A stretch of 64,000 nucleotides of DNA from Mangrovimonas sp. TPBH4 (GCF_001280505.1 NZ_LBIO01000042.1:310001-374000); one strand, 5' to 3'; positions 43,880-53,586 are shown, counted from the first letter of the stretch. Numbers and translations: made by a program. Notes: generated by a model from the sequence alone, not told the origin.

Positions 43880-45919
43880 TTAGTTCGTGATTATAAAAGC
43901 TCCCTTTTCACTGGTTTGGTGGAAGGGGAGCTTTTCTTTTTTACAGGTAGTTTTCCAAGCTTCAATGTAGGATCTGTAGTTGCTTCCGTCTGCAATGATG
44001 GATTGAGGGTGAATGGAATCAATGACTCTTTTAAGATTAATTTTAGGGGAATTTCTAAGGAGTAGATAATAGGGTTTGAATTTGGATACATTATAGACGC
44101 CTAAGCTGTCAATGACTAACAGTGATTTGTTGTTGATCATATAGAGGTCTTTAAGTGGACCTTGTTCCATACTTGAAATGAAATTTTCTACTCTATAGTT
44201 CTGAAGCATTTTGTCTTTAGAGAATTTGAATCTGTCCAAATTATGGTTTACCTCGAGTTGTTCATTTTTGTGTATTGAAAGGATGCTGTGTCTGCTTTTA
44301 TGAAATACTATAAAGGCATCTCTACTTGTGGAATGTTTATTGAAGATAAAGGCAATTTGCAATGAAATTATAGCCAATAACATCCAGGCGAGTCTGTTAA
44401 AGTCTCTTTTGCGCCAATACCTTACTGAGGTTATAATTAGTAAATAGAATGCAACAACCATGAAACTGGAGATAGCAATGTCTTTGATGATATATGCTTC
44501 CTTCGCGGCTGTCCAAGCAACCACAGATTGCATATAGTTGGATAAATGGTGAAACACATCTGTAACAAACCCTATAGGGAGGTTAACAAGAGATAGGAAC
44601 ACGACTAAAATACCGCATCCAAGGAGCAAGCCTAAAATTGGAATAACAAGTAAGTTGGATACAAAAAATAGTAAAGGCGCTTGGTGGAAGTAGTAAATAC
44701 TTAAAGGAAGTACACCAAATTGTGCAGCTATGGTTACCGTTAAGACATTCCAAAACAATTTGTCAATTTTTGTTTTTGGTGAATACAGTTGATTCAGGAG
44801 TGGTTGTATGGTAACAATGGCTATTACGGCCAAATAACTTAGCTGGAAACCAACATCAAACAATAACATTGGTTTGAAAAGTAACAGAATAAAAATAGAA
44901 ATGGCAAGCGTATTGTAAATGTTTGCAGGACGCTTTAAGTTCATGCCAATACTCACAACACAAAACATTGTGACAGCCCTCGTAACTGAGGGAGATAATC
45001 CCGATATTAGGGCAAATATCCAAAGCAGCACAATTGTAATAATTGTTTTATAAAGCTTACCTAGGCGAAAGCGTTCTATGGGCCTTAAAATTAAATTCAA
45101 AAGGAGTAATATAATTCCAACATGTAAACCAGAAATAGCCAATATGTGGACGGCGCCAGCCTTGGTGAACTGTTCGTAAGTTTCAGGGCTAATGTTTTGT
45201 CGTTGTCCCAACAATAAGGCGCTCAAAATAGCTGAATCCTCTTTTGAGAGTTGTGTGTTTTCCAGCCGGTTTAAAATGTGTTGCCTAATGAGGGCGGCGT
45301 ATCCAAAAATGGTGTGCGGTTGAGCGCTAAGGGAAAGTATTTCTTTTCTATTGGTGGATATCTGATGGTGAATGTATTGTTTTTCTAAATAGGCCTTGTA
45401 ATTAAATTGATTGGGATTTAACGGAGGATTTAAGTCGTTCAGAAGGGATTTTACAGAAATGATTTCGTCAATTTTGAATGGCTTGTAAAGCGAATCTATT
45501 TCAATATTCAATAAGGTTTTTCCACGAACAGGAATGGAATCAATTTTAAGAAGATCTACCACATATTTCTCGTGATAGGTACTTGGTTTTAATTGTTCAC
45601 GTACCCTAAGGACTAATCTAGATGGAGTTGCTTTGTCCTTAAGAATGATGTTTGAATAATGGTTTTTGAAGTTTCTTTGATTGTGGAAATGAAAGGTGGA
45701 AACTCCCAAAAAGAAAGTCGTACACAGGGCTGCAATTCCAAAGCTTGTGGGATGTTCCAGTTTGTGTTTTGAAACACGATGGAGGGTAAAGAGTAGTAGG
45801 AGACCTCCAAGTGTGGCCGTGGCCGCAAGGTTGAATGGAATATTGTAGTAATATGAAGCTACAATGCCTAAAATAAGGCAAACTGTAAGTTTAATGATTG
45901 GAAAACGTAGTAACTTCAT
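43880..45919 (-). CDS. comEC: ComEC/Rec2-type competence membrane protein
   Basis: A 679-residue multipass protein. It shows an N-terminal membrane anchor and OB-like DUF4131 region, then the Competence domain with LLLGQRQNISPETYEQF, AGAVHILAISGLHVG and SGLSPSVTRAVTMF, which are hallmark ComEC sequences. It forms the inner-membrane channel for incoming single-stranded DNA. The C-terminal tail of about 140 residues does not show the metallo-beta-lactamase HxHxDH motif of longer ComEC proteins. ATG 45919 is used rather than TTG 45934. It lies 26 bp after the NlpC/P60 gene. Confidence 0.85.
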   Translation of the reverse strand: MKLLRFPIIKLTVCLILGIVASYYYNIPFNLAATATLGGLLLLFTLHRVSKHKLEHPTSFGIAALCTTFFLGVSTFHFHNQRNFKNHYSNIILKDKATPSRLVLRVREQLKPSTYHEKYVVDLLKIDSIPVRGKTLLNIEIDSLYKPFKIDEIISVKSLLNDLNPPLNPNQFNYKAYLEKQYIHHQISTNRKEILSLSAQPHTIFGYAALIRQHILNRLENTQLSKEDSAILSALLLGQRQNISPETYEQFTKAGAVHILAISGLHVGIILLLLNLILRPIERFRLGKLYKTIITIVLLWIFALISGLSPSVTRAVTMFCVVSIGMNLKRPANIYNTLAISIFILLLFKPMLLFDVGFQLSYLAVIAIVTIQPLLNQLYSPKTKIDKLFWNVLTVTIAAQFGVLPLSIYYFHQAPLLFFVSNLLVIPILGLLLGCGILVVFLSLVNLPIGFVTDVFHHLSNYMQSVVAWTAAKEAYIIKDIAISSFMVVAFYLLIITSVRYWRKRDFNRLAWMLLAIISLQIAFIFNKHSTSRDAFIVFHKSRHSILSIHKNEQLEVNHNLDRFKFSKDKMLQNYRVENFISSMEQGPLKDLYMINNKSLLVIDSLGVYNVSKFKPYYLLLRNSPKINLKRVIDSIHPQSIIADGSNYRSYIEAWKTTCKKEKLPFHQTSEKGAFIITN
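43895..43941 (+). terminator. Terminator overlapping the comEC 3' end
   Basis: A long imperfect inverted repeat (AAAAGCTCCC ... GGGGAGCTTTT) with a T-rich tail follows the thioredoxin gene by 20 bp. It lies within the last codons of the convergent comEC gene. Confidence 0.55.
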
Positions 45920-45945
45920 ACTTAAAGTTACCAAATTTTATCAAA

Positions 45946-46446
45946 CTATAAGACTCTACGTGCCTGAACAAAAGCGTAATACCAATATCGTTCTGCCAAA
46001 TTGGAGATTATGACGCCCTTGCTAGTGCTGGCATGGATAAATTCAACGTAATCACCTCTTGCTTGGGTAACCAGGGCAACGTGGTTGACTTTTCGGCTGT
46101 TTTTACTAGTTGCAAAAAATAGCAAATCCCCTTTTTGCACTTCTTTTAAATCAATCCAGTCTCCAGTTGTAGACATTGAGCCCGTGGTTCTAGGGAGTTG
46201 GATATTTTCACTTTTAAAGGCTGTGGTCACTAAGCCCGAGCAGTCCATTCCCTTTTTTGTGGTGCCTCCATATTTGTATTTTACACCATCAAATTGCATG
46301 GCGTATTTTACAATTTTGTCCGCAGTTTTGGAGTCGGCGGCTTTTGTGGTTTTGGTTGTTTTTGGAGAGTTGTTTCTTGCGCGTTTGGAGGATTTACAGC
46401 TACTGAAACTGATAAGTAGAATTAATAAAAGGGCAATTTTTTTCAT
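45946..46446 (-). CDS. NlpC/P60 lipoprotein, peptidoglycan hydrolase
   Basis: A 166-residue lipoprotein (SSC, C17) with an NlpC/P60 domain from about residue 42. The catalytic triad is visible as C69 in MDCSGLV, H122 in NHVALV and H138 in IHAS. It probably cleaves gamma-D-glutamyl-diaminopimelate links in peptide stems. A basic Lys/Thr-rich linker joins lipid and domain. A 9-bp perfect inverted repeat (46451-46459 and 46491-46499) lies just upstream. It is followed by comEC and preceded at 135 bp by lpxB. Confidence 0.85.
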   Translation of the reverse strand: MKKIALLLILLISFSSCKSSKRARNNSPKTTKTTKAADSKTADKIVKYAMQFDGVKYKYGGTTKKGMDCSGLVTTAFKSENIQLPRTTGSMSTTGDWIDLKEVQKGDLLFFATSKNSRKVNHVALVTQARGDYVEFIHASTSKGVIISNLAERYWYYAFVQARRVL

Positions 46447-46581
46447 TCAGGGACTTTTAATTTTTTTAAATGTATTAATTTCTTATAAACTAAAAGTCCT
46501 CTGGCATGAAATTATGTTTTATATGGTCTTTGAAGCTAATGATTATTTTTACTTAAGTTCTCTTGATTTGTTGTGACGAAT

Positions 46582-47694
46582 TTATGAGATGTCTTTAAAA
46601 ATCAACTCTGCAGTGTTTTGGCTAGCTCCTTTGCCTCCCAATTTTTTTTCTAGATCGTAATAATCCAAAAAGAATTTCACACGTTCGTAATCATCTAGAA
46701 TCTTATGAAGTTCTTCCTTTAAGCGGGGAGTATTGAAGTCGTCTTGAATAAGTTCGGTGACCACTTCCTTGTCCATTATCAGGTTGACCAGTGAAATGTA
46801 CTTGATGTGTTTTACCAAGCGCTTCCCAATTTGGTAGGAGAGCCAACTGCCTTTGTAACACACCACTTCGGGGACTTTAAACAATGCCGTTTCCAAAGTT
46901 GCGGTTCCCGAAGTTACCAAGGCGGCATAGGATACACTCAGTAAATCGTAAGTTTCGTTGCTCACAAATGCTACATTGGCCTTTTTGATAAAGCCTTGGT
47001 AGAAGCTGCGTTCTTGACTGGGGGCTCCAGCAATTACAAATTGGTATTCCGGAAAATCTTCAACGACACTTACCATCACCGATAGCATTTTCTTTATCTC
47101 TTGTTTTCTGCTCCCGGGTAGTAAGGCGATAATGGGCTTTTCGGTAAGGCCGTGCTCTGCTCTAAAGACATATTCGTCTACTTGTTTGCGATCTCCAATG
47201 GCATCGATAAGTGGATGGCCTACAAATTCTACTTGGTAGTCATGTTTCTTGTAAAAATCCTTTTCAAAGGGAAGAATGACATACATATTGTCCACATCCC
47301 GCTTAATGGCATGAATCCTGTTCTCTTTCCAAGCCCAAATTTGTGGAGAGATGTAGTACTGTGTCCTGATTCCCTTCTGTTTTGCCCATTTAGCAATGCG
47401 CATGTTAAATCCAGGATAATCGATAAAGATTATGGTGTCTGGTTGGTATGCTTCAATATCCTTTTTGCAAAAGGAAAGGTTGTTGGCAATAGTGCGTAAA
47501 TTCATCACAACTTCTGCAAAGCCCATAAAAGCAAGGTCTTTATAGTGCTTTACCAAATTGTCGCTTACATTTTGCATTAAATCGCCACCCCAAAACCTAA
47601 ATTCAGCATTCACGTCCAATTGGGACAATGCTTTCATAAGGTTGGATCCATGAAGGTCTCCTGAGGCTTCCCCTGCAATGATGTAGTATTTCAT
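46582..47694 (-). CDS. lpxB: Lipid-A-disaccharide synthase
   Basis: A 370-residue GT19 glycosyltransferase. It begins with YYIIAGEASGDLHGSNL and contains the GHPL, LLPGSRKQEIKKML and SGTATLETAL elements of LpxB. It joins UDP-2,3-diacylglucosamine and 2,3-diacylglucosamine 1-phosphate on the cytoplasmic face during lipid A synthesis. It lies 7 bp downstream of a small membrane protein gene and, through it, of surE. Confidence 0.93.
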   Translation of the reverse strand: MKYYIIAGEASGDLHGSNLMKALSQLDVNAEFRFWGGDLMQNVSDNLVKHYKDLAFMGFAEVVMNLRTIANNLSFCKKDIEAYQPDTIIFIDYPGFNMRIAKWAKQKGIRTQYYISPQIWAWKENRIHAIKRDVDNMYVILPFEKDFYKKHDYQVEFVGHPLIDAIGDRKQVDEYVFRAEHGLTEKPIIALLPGSRKQEIKKMLSVMVSVVEDFPEYQFVIAGAPSQERSFYQGFIKKANVAFVSNETYDLLSVSYAALVTSGTATLETALFKVPEVVCYKGSWLSYQIGKRLVKHIKYISLVNLIMDKEVVTELIQDDFNTPRLKEELHKILDDYERVKFFLDYYDLEKKLGGKGASQNTAELIFKDIS

Positions 47695-47701
47695 TTTTGA
47701 A

Positions 47702-47986
47702 TTACCAAAATTTTAATAAAAATGTGAATACAGCAACCAGTATTGTAGCTAGCAAAACACCTCGTGCTCTGTAATCTTGTTTCTTTTTGATGAAAATAAA
47801 AAAGGCGACCAAGTTTAGAATCGCTCCAATACTTACTAATTTACTAAAAAAGCCTTCAGCCATGGCTTGGTTGATAGTGGTTGAAAAGCCTTCTCCATTT
47901 CCAAAAATGTAGACCGCTAATAACAGTCCTAAAAAATTGGCTGCAAATCCAGTTACAATGCCAATAATAACTTCTTTTTTAATCAT
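47702..47986 (-). CDS. Small three-helix membrane protein
   Basis: A 94-residue protein with three likely membrane segments (about 6-28, 46-66 and 74-92) and no recognised motif. It overlaps the end of surE by 8 bp and ends 7 bp before lpxB, so it is part of the same transcription unit. The genomic position between surE and lpxB suggests an envelope role, but this is only context. Confidence 0.65.
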   Translation of the reverse strand: MIKKEVIIGIVTGFAANFLGLLLAVYIFGNGEGFSTTINQAMAEGFFSKLVSIGAILNLVAFFIFIKKKQDYRARGVLLATILVAVFTFLLKFW

Positions 47987-48755
47987 TAAAATTCCAAGTG
48001 TTTAAATTTTGAATACAATGGTGAGCTGTTAAATCAAACTGAACAGGTACCACAGAAACATAACCGTGCTCCAAGGCCCATTCGTCCGTATCTTCACCAT
48101 GGTCCAAATTTACAAATTTGCCCGTTAACCAATAGTATTCGCGCCCCTGTGGACTATGGCGCTTGTCAAATTCCTCGACCCAATTGGCTCTAGCCTGTCT
48201 ACAAACCTTAATACCTTTAATTTTGTGTTCTGGTAAGTTGGGAAGGTTGACGTTGAGAACCACATCTTTAGGGAGTTTCTCTTTCAGGACATTCTCTACA
48301 ATAGTTTTGATAAAACGTCTGGTACCTTCAAAATTGGCATTCCAATTATAGTCCAATAATGAAAATCCAATAGCAGGGATTCCCTCTACACCGGCTTCAA
48401 TGGCAGCACTCATAGTTCCTGAATAAATCACGTTGATGGACGAATTGGAGCCGTGGTTAATACCCGAGACACATAGGTCTGGTTTGCGCTTCAAAATCTC
48501 TCTATTGGCCAGCTTAACACAATCGGCAGGAGTGCCTGAACAGCTATATTCCGCTTGGGGGCCGTCATCTACAACTACTTTTTCAACAAAAATGGTAGAG
48601 TTAACAGTAATGGCATGTCCCATGCCACTTTGCGGGCTGTCTGGTGCTACCACAACTACCTCCCCAATTTCGTTCATAATACTGATTAAGGTCCTTAATC
48701 CTGGGGCGGTAATGCCATCGTCGTTAGTAACTAAAATGAGCGGTTTTTTTGTCAT
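47979..48755 (-). CDS. surE: 5'-nucleotidase SurE
   Basis: A 258-residue phosphatase of the SurE family. The metal-binding NDD is at 11-13, with APDSPQSGMGHAIT, SGTPADCVKLA and the GINHGSN segment that completes the site. SurE dephosphorylates nucleoside monophosphates and short polyphosphates in stationary phase. It starts the minus-strand group surE, small membrane protein, lpxB. Confidence 0.93.
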   Translation of the reverse strand: MTKKPLILVTNDDGITAPGLRTLISIMNEIGEVVVVAPDSPQSGMGHAITVNSTIFVEKVVVDDGPQAEYSCSGTPADCVKLANREILKRKPDLCVSGINHGSNSSINVIYSGTMSAAIEAGVEGIPAIGFSLLDYNWNANFEGTRRFIKTIVENVLKEKLPKDVVLNVNLPNLPEHKIKGIKVCRQARANWVEEFDKRHSPQGREYYWLTGKFVNLDHGEDTDEWALEHGYVSVVPVQFDLTAHHCIQNLNTWNFND

Positions 48756-48892
48756 AGAGGCTTCAATTTTTTCAAAATACTAAATTACACAAAATCATCT
48801 GGAAACTCCCGTAAATTCTGGTTTAACAAAAAATTAGTAGCATTAGGTTTCTATGGCACAGTTTTTTCTGTTACTTTAGTGAAAAATAAAGT

Positions 48893-51067
48893 ATGCAATT
48901 TTATAGAATCATGAGAAGGAATTATAAGCTATTACTGTTGGTTTTGCTCTTGGCCTTTGCGTCTTGTAGCTTTACAACCAAGACTTTTGACGACCCGAAT
49001 AAAGATAGATTGCTAGTACAATTGATTAGTTATGTGTTAGAGAATGGGCATTTTCAGCCTAAGGATATAAACGATGAATTTTCAGAACAGGTCTTTGAAG
49101 ATTACCTAAAACAGCTAGACCCTTTTAAGCGTTATTTTTATGAATCGGACATCAAGGAATTTATGCTTTACAAGGATAAGTTGGACGATCAAATTAAAGT
49201 GTATGATGTGTCCTTTTTTAATTTAACGCACGAGCGTTTGATACAACGTATCAAAGAATCCGAAGATATTTATAAGGAAGTATTGGCACAACCTTTTGAT
49301 TTTTCCGTCGATGAGGAAATATCTACAGATTACGATGCCTTGCCATATGTAGGCTCTAAAAAAGAAATGAAGGAGCGTTGGAGAAAATTGTTGAAATTTT
49401 CGACGATTGCAAATTACGATAATTTGATGACTGAGCAAGAATCAGAAGGTAGTGCAGGGGAAGGTTCCGGTGATGTCTCAAATGAAAAAAGAGAAAATAA
49501 AACGAAAGCTCAGTTAGAAGTTGAGGCCAGAGAAATGACCTTGACATCTTTGGACGAACTTCATGAGTTTATCAATGATAGACAGCGTCAAGATTGGTTT
49601 TCTGTGTATGTGAATGCTATTGTTGAAGAATTCGATCCGCATACGTTCTACTTTGCTCCAGAAGATAAAGACCGTTTTGATGTAGCCATGTCTGGGAACT
49701 TTGAGGGTATTGGTGCGAGGTTACAGAAGAAAATGGATGCGATCATTGTAAATGAAATTATCAGTGGAGGCCCTGCTTGGAGACAAAATAAATTGGAAGT
49801 AGGTGACCAGATCATGAAGGTAAAGCAGGAGGATGAAAAGGATGCCATTAGTATTGTGGGTATGCGTTTGGATGATGCTATTAAATTTATCAAAGGACCA
49901 AAAGGCACGAAGGTTACCCTTACCTTAAAAAAGGTTGATGGTACCATCGAAGATATCACTATTACTCGTGACATCGTTGAAATTGAAGAGACTTATGCCA
50001 AATCATCTACTGTGATTAAGGACGGGAAAACCTTTGGGGTTATCAACCTGCCAAAGTTCTATGTAGATTTTGAGGATTATAATAAAAGAAATGCAGCTTC
50101 TGATATCAAAAAGGAAGTAATTAGATTGAAGGATGCCGGAGCACAAGGACTCGTACTTGATTTAAGGAATAATGGGGGAGGTTCTTTGCAAACAGTAGTA
50201 GACATGGTTGGATTGTTTATTAAAGACGGTCCAGTTGTTCAGGTGAAGACGGCTGGTGAGGATAAGGAAGTGCTTAACGATAGAGATAAATCTATTGTTT
50301 GGGATGGCCCATTGGTAGTGTTGGTAAACGAACTTTCGGCTTCTGCTTCAGAAATTTTGGCCGCTGCAATGCAAGATTATAAGCGTGCCATCATTATTGG
50401 GAGTAAACAAACCTATGGAAAAGGTACCGTTCAAAATGTATTGGACCTTAACCGTATGGTACGAAACAGTTCAAGTGGCGATATGGGAGCCTTGAAATTT
50501 ACTACTCAAAAATTCTACCGAATCAATGGAGGTTCCACCCAATTGGAAGGTGTGAAGAGCGATGTAGTGGTGCCAGATAGATATAGCTACATTAATATTG
50601 GGGAGAAAGATCAGGAAAACCCATTGGCTTGGGATAAAATTGATGCGGTAGATTACGATGTTTGGAGTAACTACTACGATTATGATGTGACCATTAAGCA
50701 AAGTAAGGAGCGTATGGCCAACAATGAGCAATTGAAACTTATCGATGCCAATGCGCAATGGGTGAAGAAAATAAGAGATCAAGAAGTATATTCGTTAAAC
50801 TATGATAAGTATAAAGCAGAATTAGAGCTTAACGAAGAAGAAGCTAAACGTTTTGAGAAGATTTCTGATTACAAGACAGATCTTACCTTTAGTTCTTTGC
50901 CTTATGAGCAAGAACTAATGGCTAAGGATAGTGTTTTGAAAGAGAAGAGAGAGCGTTGGCATGAAAATTTAAGTCAGGATGTATATATTGAAGAAGCGCT
51001 TCATGTATTGCATGACTTGAAAATGACATACGACGTTAAAACAAAAGTAGCGACAGTAAAAGACTAA
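48893..51067 (+). CDS. Tail-specific protease Prc (CtpA family), lipoprotein
   Basis: A 724-residue S41 protease. The N terminus ends a signal sequence in AFASC (C25), so it is probably a periplasmic lipoprotein; an ATG at 48911 would shorten it by six residues. The N-terminal helical domain is followed by a PDZ domain (about 265-355) and the catalytic core with the Ser-Lys dyad, S484 in NELSASASE and K510 in TYGKGTVQ. The Prc C-terminal domain follows. It degrades periplasmic proteins from their C terminus and often trims peptidoglycan hydrolases. A possible -7 element TACTTTAG is at 48872-48879. The ABC permease gene starts within a few bases of its stop codon. Confidence 0.88.
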   Translation: MQFYRIMRRNYKLLLLVLLLAFASCSFTTKTFDDPNKDRLLVQLISYVLENGHFQPKDINDEFSEQVFEDYLKQLDPFKRYFYESDIKEFMLYKDKLDDQIKVYDVSFFNLTHERLIQRIKESEDIYKEVLAQPFDFSVDEEISTDYDALPYVGSKKEMKERWRKLLKFSTIANYDNLMTEQESEGSAGEGSGDVSNEKRENKTKAQLEVEAREMTLTSLDELHEFINDRQRQDWFSVYVNAIVEEFDPHTFYFAPEDKDRFDVAMSGNFEGIGARLQKKMDAIIVNEIISGGPAWRQNKLEVGDQIMKVKQEDEKDAISIVGMRLDDAIKFIKGPKGTKVTLTLKKVDGTIEDITITRDIVEIEETYAKSSTVIKDGKTFGVINLPKFYVDFEDYNKRNAASDIKKEVIRLKDAGAQGLVLDLRNNGGGSLQTVVDMVGLFIKDGPVVQVKTAGEDKEVLNDRDKSIVWDGPLVVLVNELSASASEILAAAMQDYKRAIIIGSKQTYGKGTVQNVLDLNRMVRNSSSGDMGALKFTTQKFYRINGGSTQLEGVKSDVVVPDRYSYINIGEKDQENPLAWDKIDAVDYDVWSNYYDYDVTIKQSKERMANNEQLKLIDANAQWVKKIRDQEVYSLNYDKYKAELELNEEEAKRFEKISDYKTDLTFSSLPYEQELMAKDSVLKEKRERWHENLSQDVYIEEALHVLHDLKMTYDVKTKVATVKD

Positions 51068-51072
51068 TATTG

Positions 51073-52167
51073 GTGAGTATACATAATAACTCATTATCTC
51101 AGTTAGCGCTCCAAAAGTTCAAAAGTAACTTTTGGGGCGTTTTAAGTTTAGGTGTAATCATAGTTATAGGCCTTATTGCGGTGTTTGCTTATGTATTGGC
51201 TCCTGATAATAGTCAAAGTGGAAACCAAATGCACTTGGCCATCCATTCCAAAAAGCCGGGGTTTAAAGTGACCATGCTCACCATTCCGTTGGAAGTTCAA
51301 TCTGGACAGTCTTGGTTTTCGAAGTTCTTTTTTGGAGTACAAAATGCAGATTCCGAAATTCCAATTTCATCCTATAAGGTTACAGCTGATAATTTGGTTT
51401 ACATCGAATACGCTTCGGACGGTCTTGAAGGAATTGTCAAGGAAGTTCCTTTGAGTAAATTTCCAGACGGTGAATATAGTTCCTTTATAAAGGAGCGTCG
51501 CTTCTTATTCGGAACTGATAAATATGGAAGGGATTTGTTGAGTAGGATTCTAATTGGCTCACGCATTTCTTTTTTTATAGGGTTTGTTGCGGTATTTATT
51601 TCTCTTGTTATAGGAATCTTTATGGGAAGTGTAGCGGGGTATTTTGGAGGGAAAATAGACGCTGTAATCATGTGGCTTATTAATGTTACTTGGTCGATTC
51701 CAACATTACTTTTGGTTATTGCTATTACCTTGACTTTAGGAAAGGGGTTTTGGCAGGTGTTTATTGCGGTTGGTTTGACCATGTGGGTAGAAGTGGCTCG
51801 TGTAGTGCGAGGTCAAGTGATTGGTGTAAAGGAAATGCAATATGTAACGGCGGCAAGGGCTTTGGGCTATACCGATTTTAGAATTATTTCCAAACATATT
51901 TTGCCTAATATCATGGCGCCTATCATTGTGATTTCTGCGGCAAACTTTGCAGCGGCTATATTAATTGAGAGTGGTTTAAGCTTCTTGGGGATAGGTGCGC
52001 AACCCCCTATGCCTAGTTGGGGCGGTATGATCAAAGATCATTATAACTATATCATTTTAGGAAAACCATATTTGGCTTTGATCCCGGGAGTATGTATCAT
52101 GATATTGGTAATGGCATTTATGCTTATTGGAAATGCCCTTCGGGATGCTTTGGATGTGAAAAGCTAG
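51073..52167 (+). CDS. OppC/DppC-type ABC transporter permease
   Basis: A 364-residue permease (GTG 51073; a TTG at 51070 is possible). It has one N-terminal helix, a long extracytoplasmic insertion of about 100 residues, then the signature FGTDKYGRDLLSR and the EAA-type region EMQYVTAARALGYTD of the OppC/DppC family. These permeases pair with an OppB partner and two ATPases to import peptides or nickel. None of these partners is within the window. It sits 2-5 bp after the Prc gene, so both may share a transcript. The stop is 1 bp from that of the convergent engB gene. Confidence 0.8.
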   Translation: MSIHNNSLSQLALQKFKSNFWGVLSLGVIIVIGLIAVFAYVLAPDNSQSGNQMHLAIHSKKPGFKVTMLTIPLEVQSGQSWFSKFFFGVQNADSEIPISSYKVTADNLVYIEYASDGLEGIVKEVPLSKFPDGEYSSFIKERRFLFGTDKYGRDLLSRILIGSRISFFIGFVAVFISLVIGIFMGSVAGYFGGKIDAVIMWLINVTWSIPTLLLVIAITLTLGKGFWQVFIAVGLTMWVEVARVVRGQVIGVKEMQYVTAARALGYTDFRIISKHILPNIMAPIIVISAANFAAAILIESGLSFLGIGAQPPMPSWGGMIKDHYNYIILGKPYLALIPGVCIMILVMAFMLIGNALRDALDVKS

Positions 52168-52168
52168 A

Positions 52169-52783
52169 TTATTGGTTTCTTAAGCTGTTGATTTCGGTAT
52201 TGGTGTCTTGAATGAAATTTAAAACTTCATCGCGGCCGATGGTTTTGCTTGAGGAAGTAATAAAGTAGGGAGGCATTTCTTCCCAAACATTAAGCATTTC
52301 TTTGGTGTAGTCTTCTACATTTCTTTCAATGGCCTTTGGTTTCAGCTTGTCGGCCTTAGTGAAAATGATAGAGAATGGTATGCCTTGTTCTCCCAAATAT
52401 TCCATAAATTCCATATCAATTTTTTGGGGCTCATGGCGAATATCCACCAAGACAAATGCAGACACTAATTGTTGGCGCTGCTCGAAATAATTGGTGATGA
52501 ATTTTTGGAATTTCTTCTTAGCTGTTTTGGAAACTCTTGCATAACCATAGCCAGGCAAATCGACCAAAAACCAATTTTTATTGATCAAAAAGTGGTTGAT
52601 TAATTGCGTCTTTCCTGGTTTTCCAGATGTCTTGGCAAGACTTTTGTGATTGGTGAGCATGTTGATCAAGGAGGACTTTCCAACATTACTTCTTCCTATA
52701 AAGGCGTATTCTGGAATAGGGTCTTTCGGACATTTGGAAACGTCGGAATTACTGATTATGAATTCAGCGGTCTTGATTAACAT
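52169..52783 (-). CDS. engB: Ribosome biogenesis GTPase EngB/YsxC
   Basis: A 204-residue GTPase. G1 is GRSNVGKS (30-37), G3 is DLPGYG (75-80) and G4 is the TKAD element near 140. EngB assembles the large ribosomal subunit and is essential in many bacteria. It lies 9 bp after the alpha/beta hydrolase gene. Confidence 0.92.
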   Translation of the reverse strand: MLIKTAEFIISNSDVSKCPKDPIPEYAFIGRSNVGKSSLINMLTNHKSLAKTSGKPGKTQLINHFLINKNWFLVDLPGYGYARVSKTAKKKFQKFITNYFEQRQQLVSAFVLVDIRHEPQKIDMEFMEYLGEQGIPFSIIFTKADKLKPKAIERNVEDYTKEMLNVWEEMPPYFITSSSKTIGRDEVLNFIQDTNTEINSLRNQ

Positions 52784-52792
52784 TGTTGGTAT

Positions 52793-53557
52793 TTAAAAGT
52801 TTCTTTCAGTGAGCCACTTGTCTAAAATAGCATTGAATTCATCTGGATGTTCCATCATGGCGGCATGACCGCATTTGTCAATCCAGTAAAGGCTAGAATC
52901 TGGGAGTAGCTGGTGGAATTCCTCTGCAACTTCAGGGGGCGTCACCGTATCGTTTTTTCCCCAAATAATGCAGGTAGGCGTTTGCATGTGGGGAAGGTCC
53001 TTGGCCATATTGTGTCTAATGGCGCTTTTGGCAATTGCCAAAGTTTTTACAAGCTTATTTCTGTCGTTTACCGTTTCATAGACCTCGTCTACAATTTCTT
53101 TCGTTGCCACTTCAGGGTCGTAGAATACATCTTGCGCTTTTTTCTTGATGACATCGTAGTCACTACGTTTAGTATAGCCGCTTCCCATAGCGCTTTCGTA
53201 AAGTCCGGAACTTCCTGTAATGATTAATGCTTTTACTTTTTCGGGAAATAATTTGGTATGGTAGAGACCAATGTGCCCACCTAGGGAATTTCCGAGTAAA
53301 ATAACCTCGTCAAGTTGTTTGTGCTCTATAAAATCATATAAATACTTGGCAAAACTCTTAACGTTTGTTTTGAGTAAGGACATGGTGTAAATTGGTAGCT
53401 CTGGGATGATGACTTTGTATCCTTTGTTGCCAAAATATCTGGTAACAGCGTCAAAATTGCTTAGTCCACCCATTAAACCGTGTAAAACAACTATAGGCTT
53501 TCCTTCTCCAACTTCAATGTAATTATAGTTTTTCTCTGTTTTTAAAAGGTGCTTCAT
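52793..53557 (-). CDS. Alpha/beta-fold hydrolase
   Basis: A 254-residue hydrolase with the HGLMGG oxyanion loop (26-31), nucleophile S91 in GNSLGG, a likely acid D in WGKNDTVTP and the catalytic histidine in CGHAAMMEHP. No signal peptide is seen. The family includes esterases and C-C bond hydrolases; no substrate can be assigned. It precedes engB in a short operon with a perfect -7 element at 53587-53594. Confidence 0.85.
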   Translation of the reverse strand: MKHLLKTEKNYNYIEVGEGKPIVVLHGLMGGLSNFDAVTRYFGNKGYKVIIPELPIYTMSLLKTNVKSFAKYLYDFIEHKQLDEVILLGNSLGGHIGLYHTKLFPEKVKALIITGSSGLYESAMGSGYTKRSDYDVIKKKAQDVFYDPEVATKEIVDEVYETVNDRNKLVKTLAIAKSAIRHNMAKDLPHMQTPTCIIWGKNDTVTPPEVAEEFHQLLPDSSLYWIDKCGHAAMMEHPDEFNAILDKWLTERNF

Positions 53558-53586
53558 GTATAATGGTTAGTCAACTTCATCAAAAG

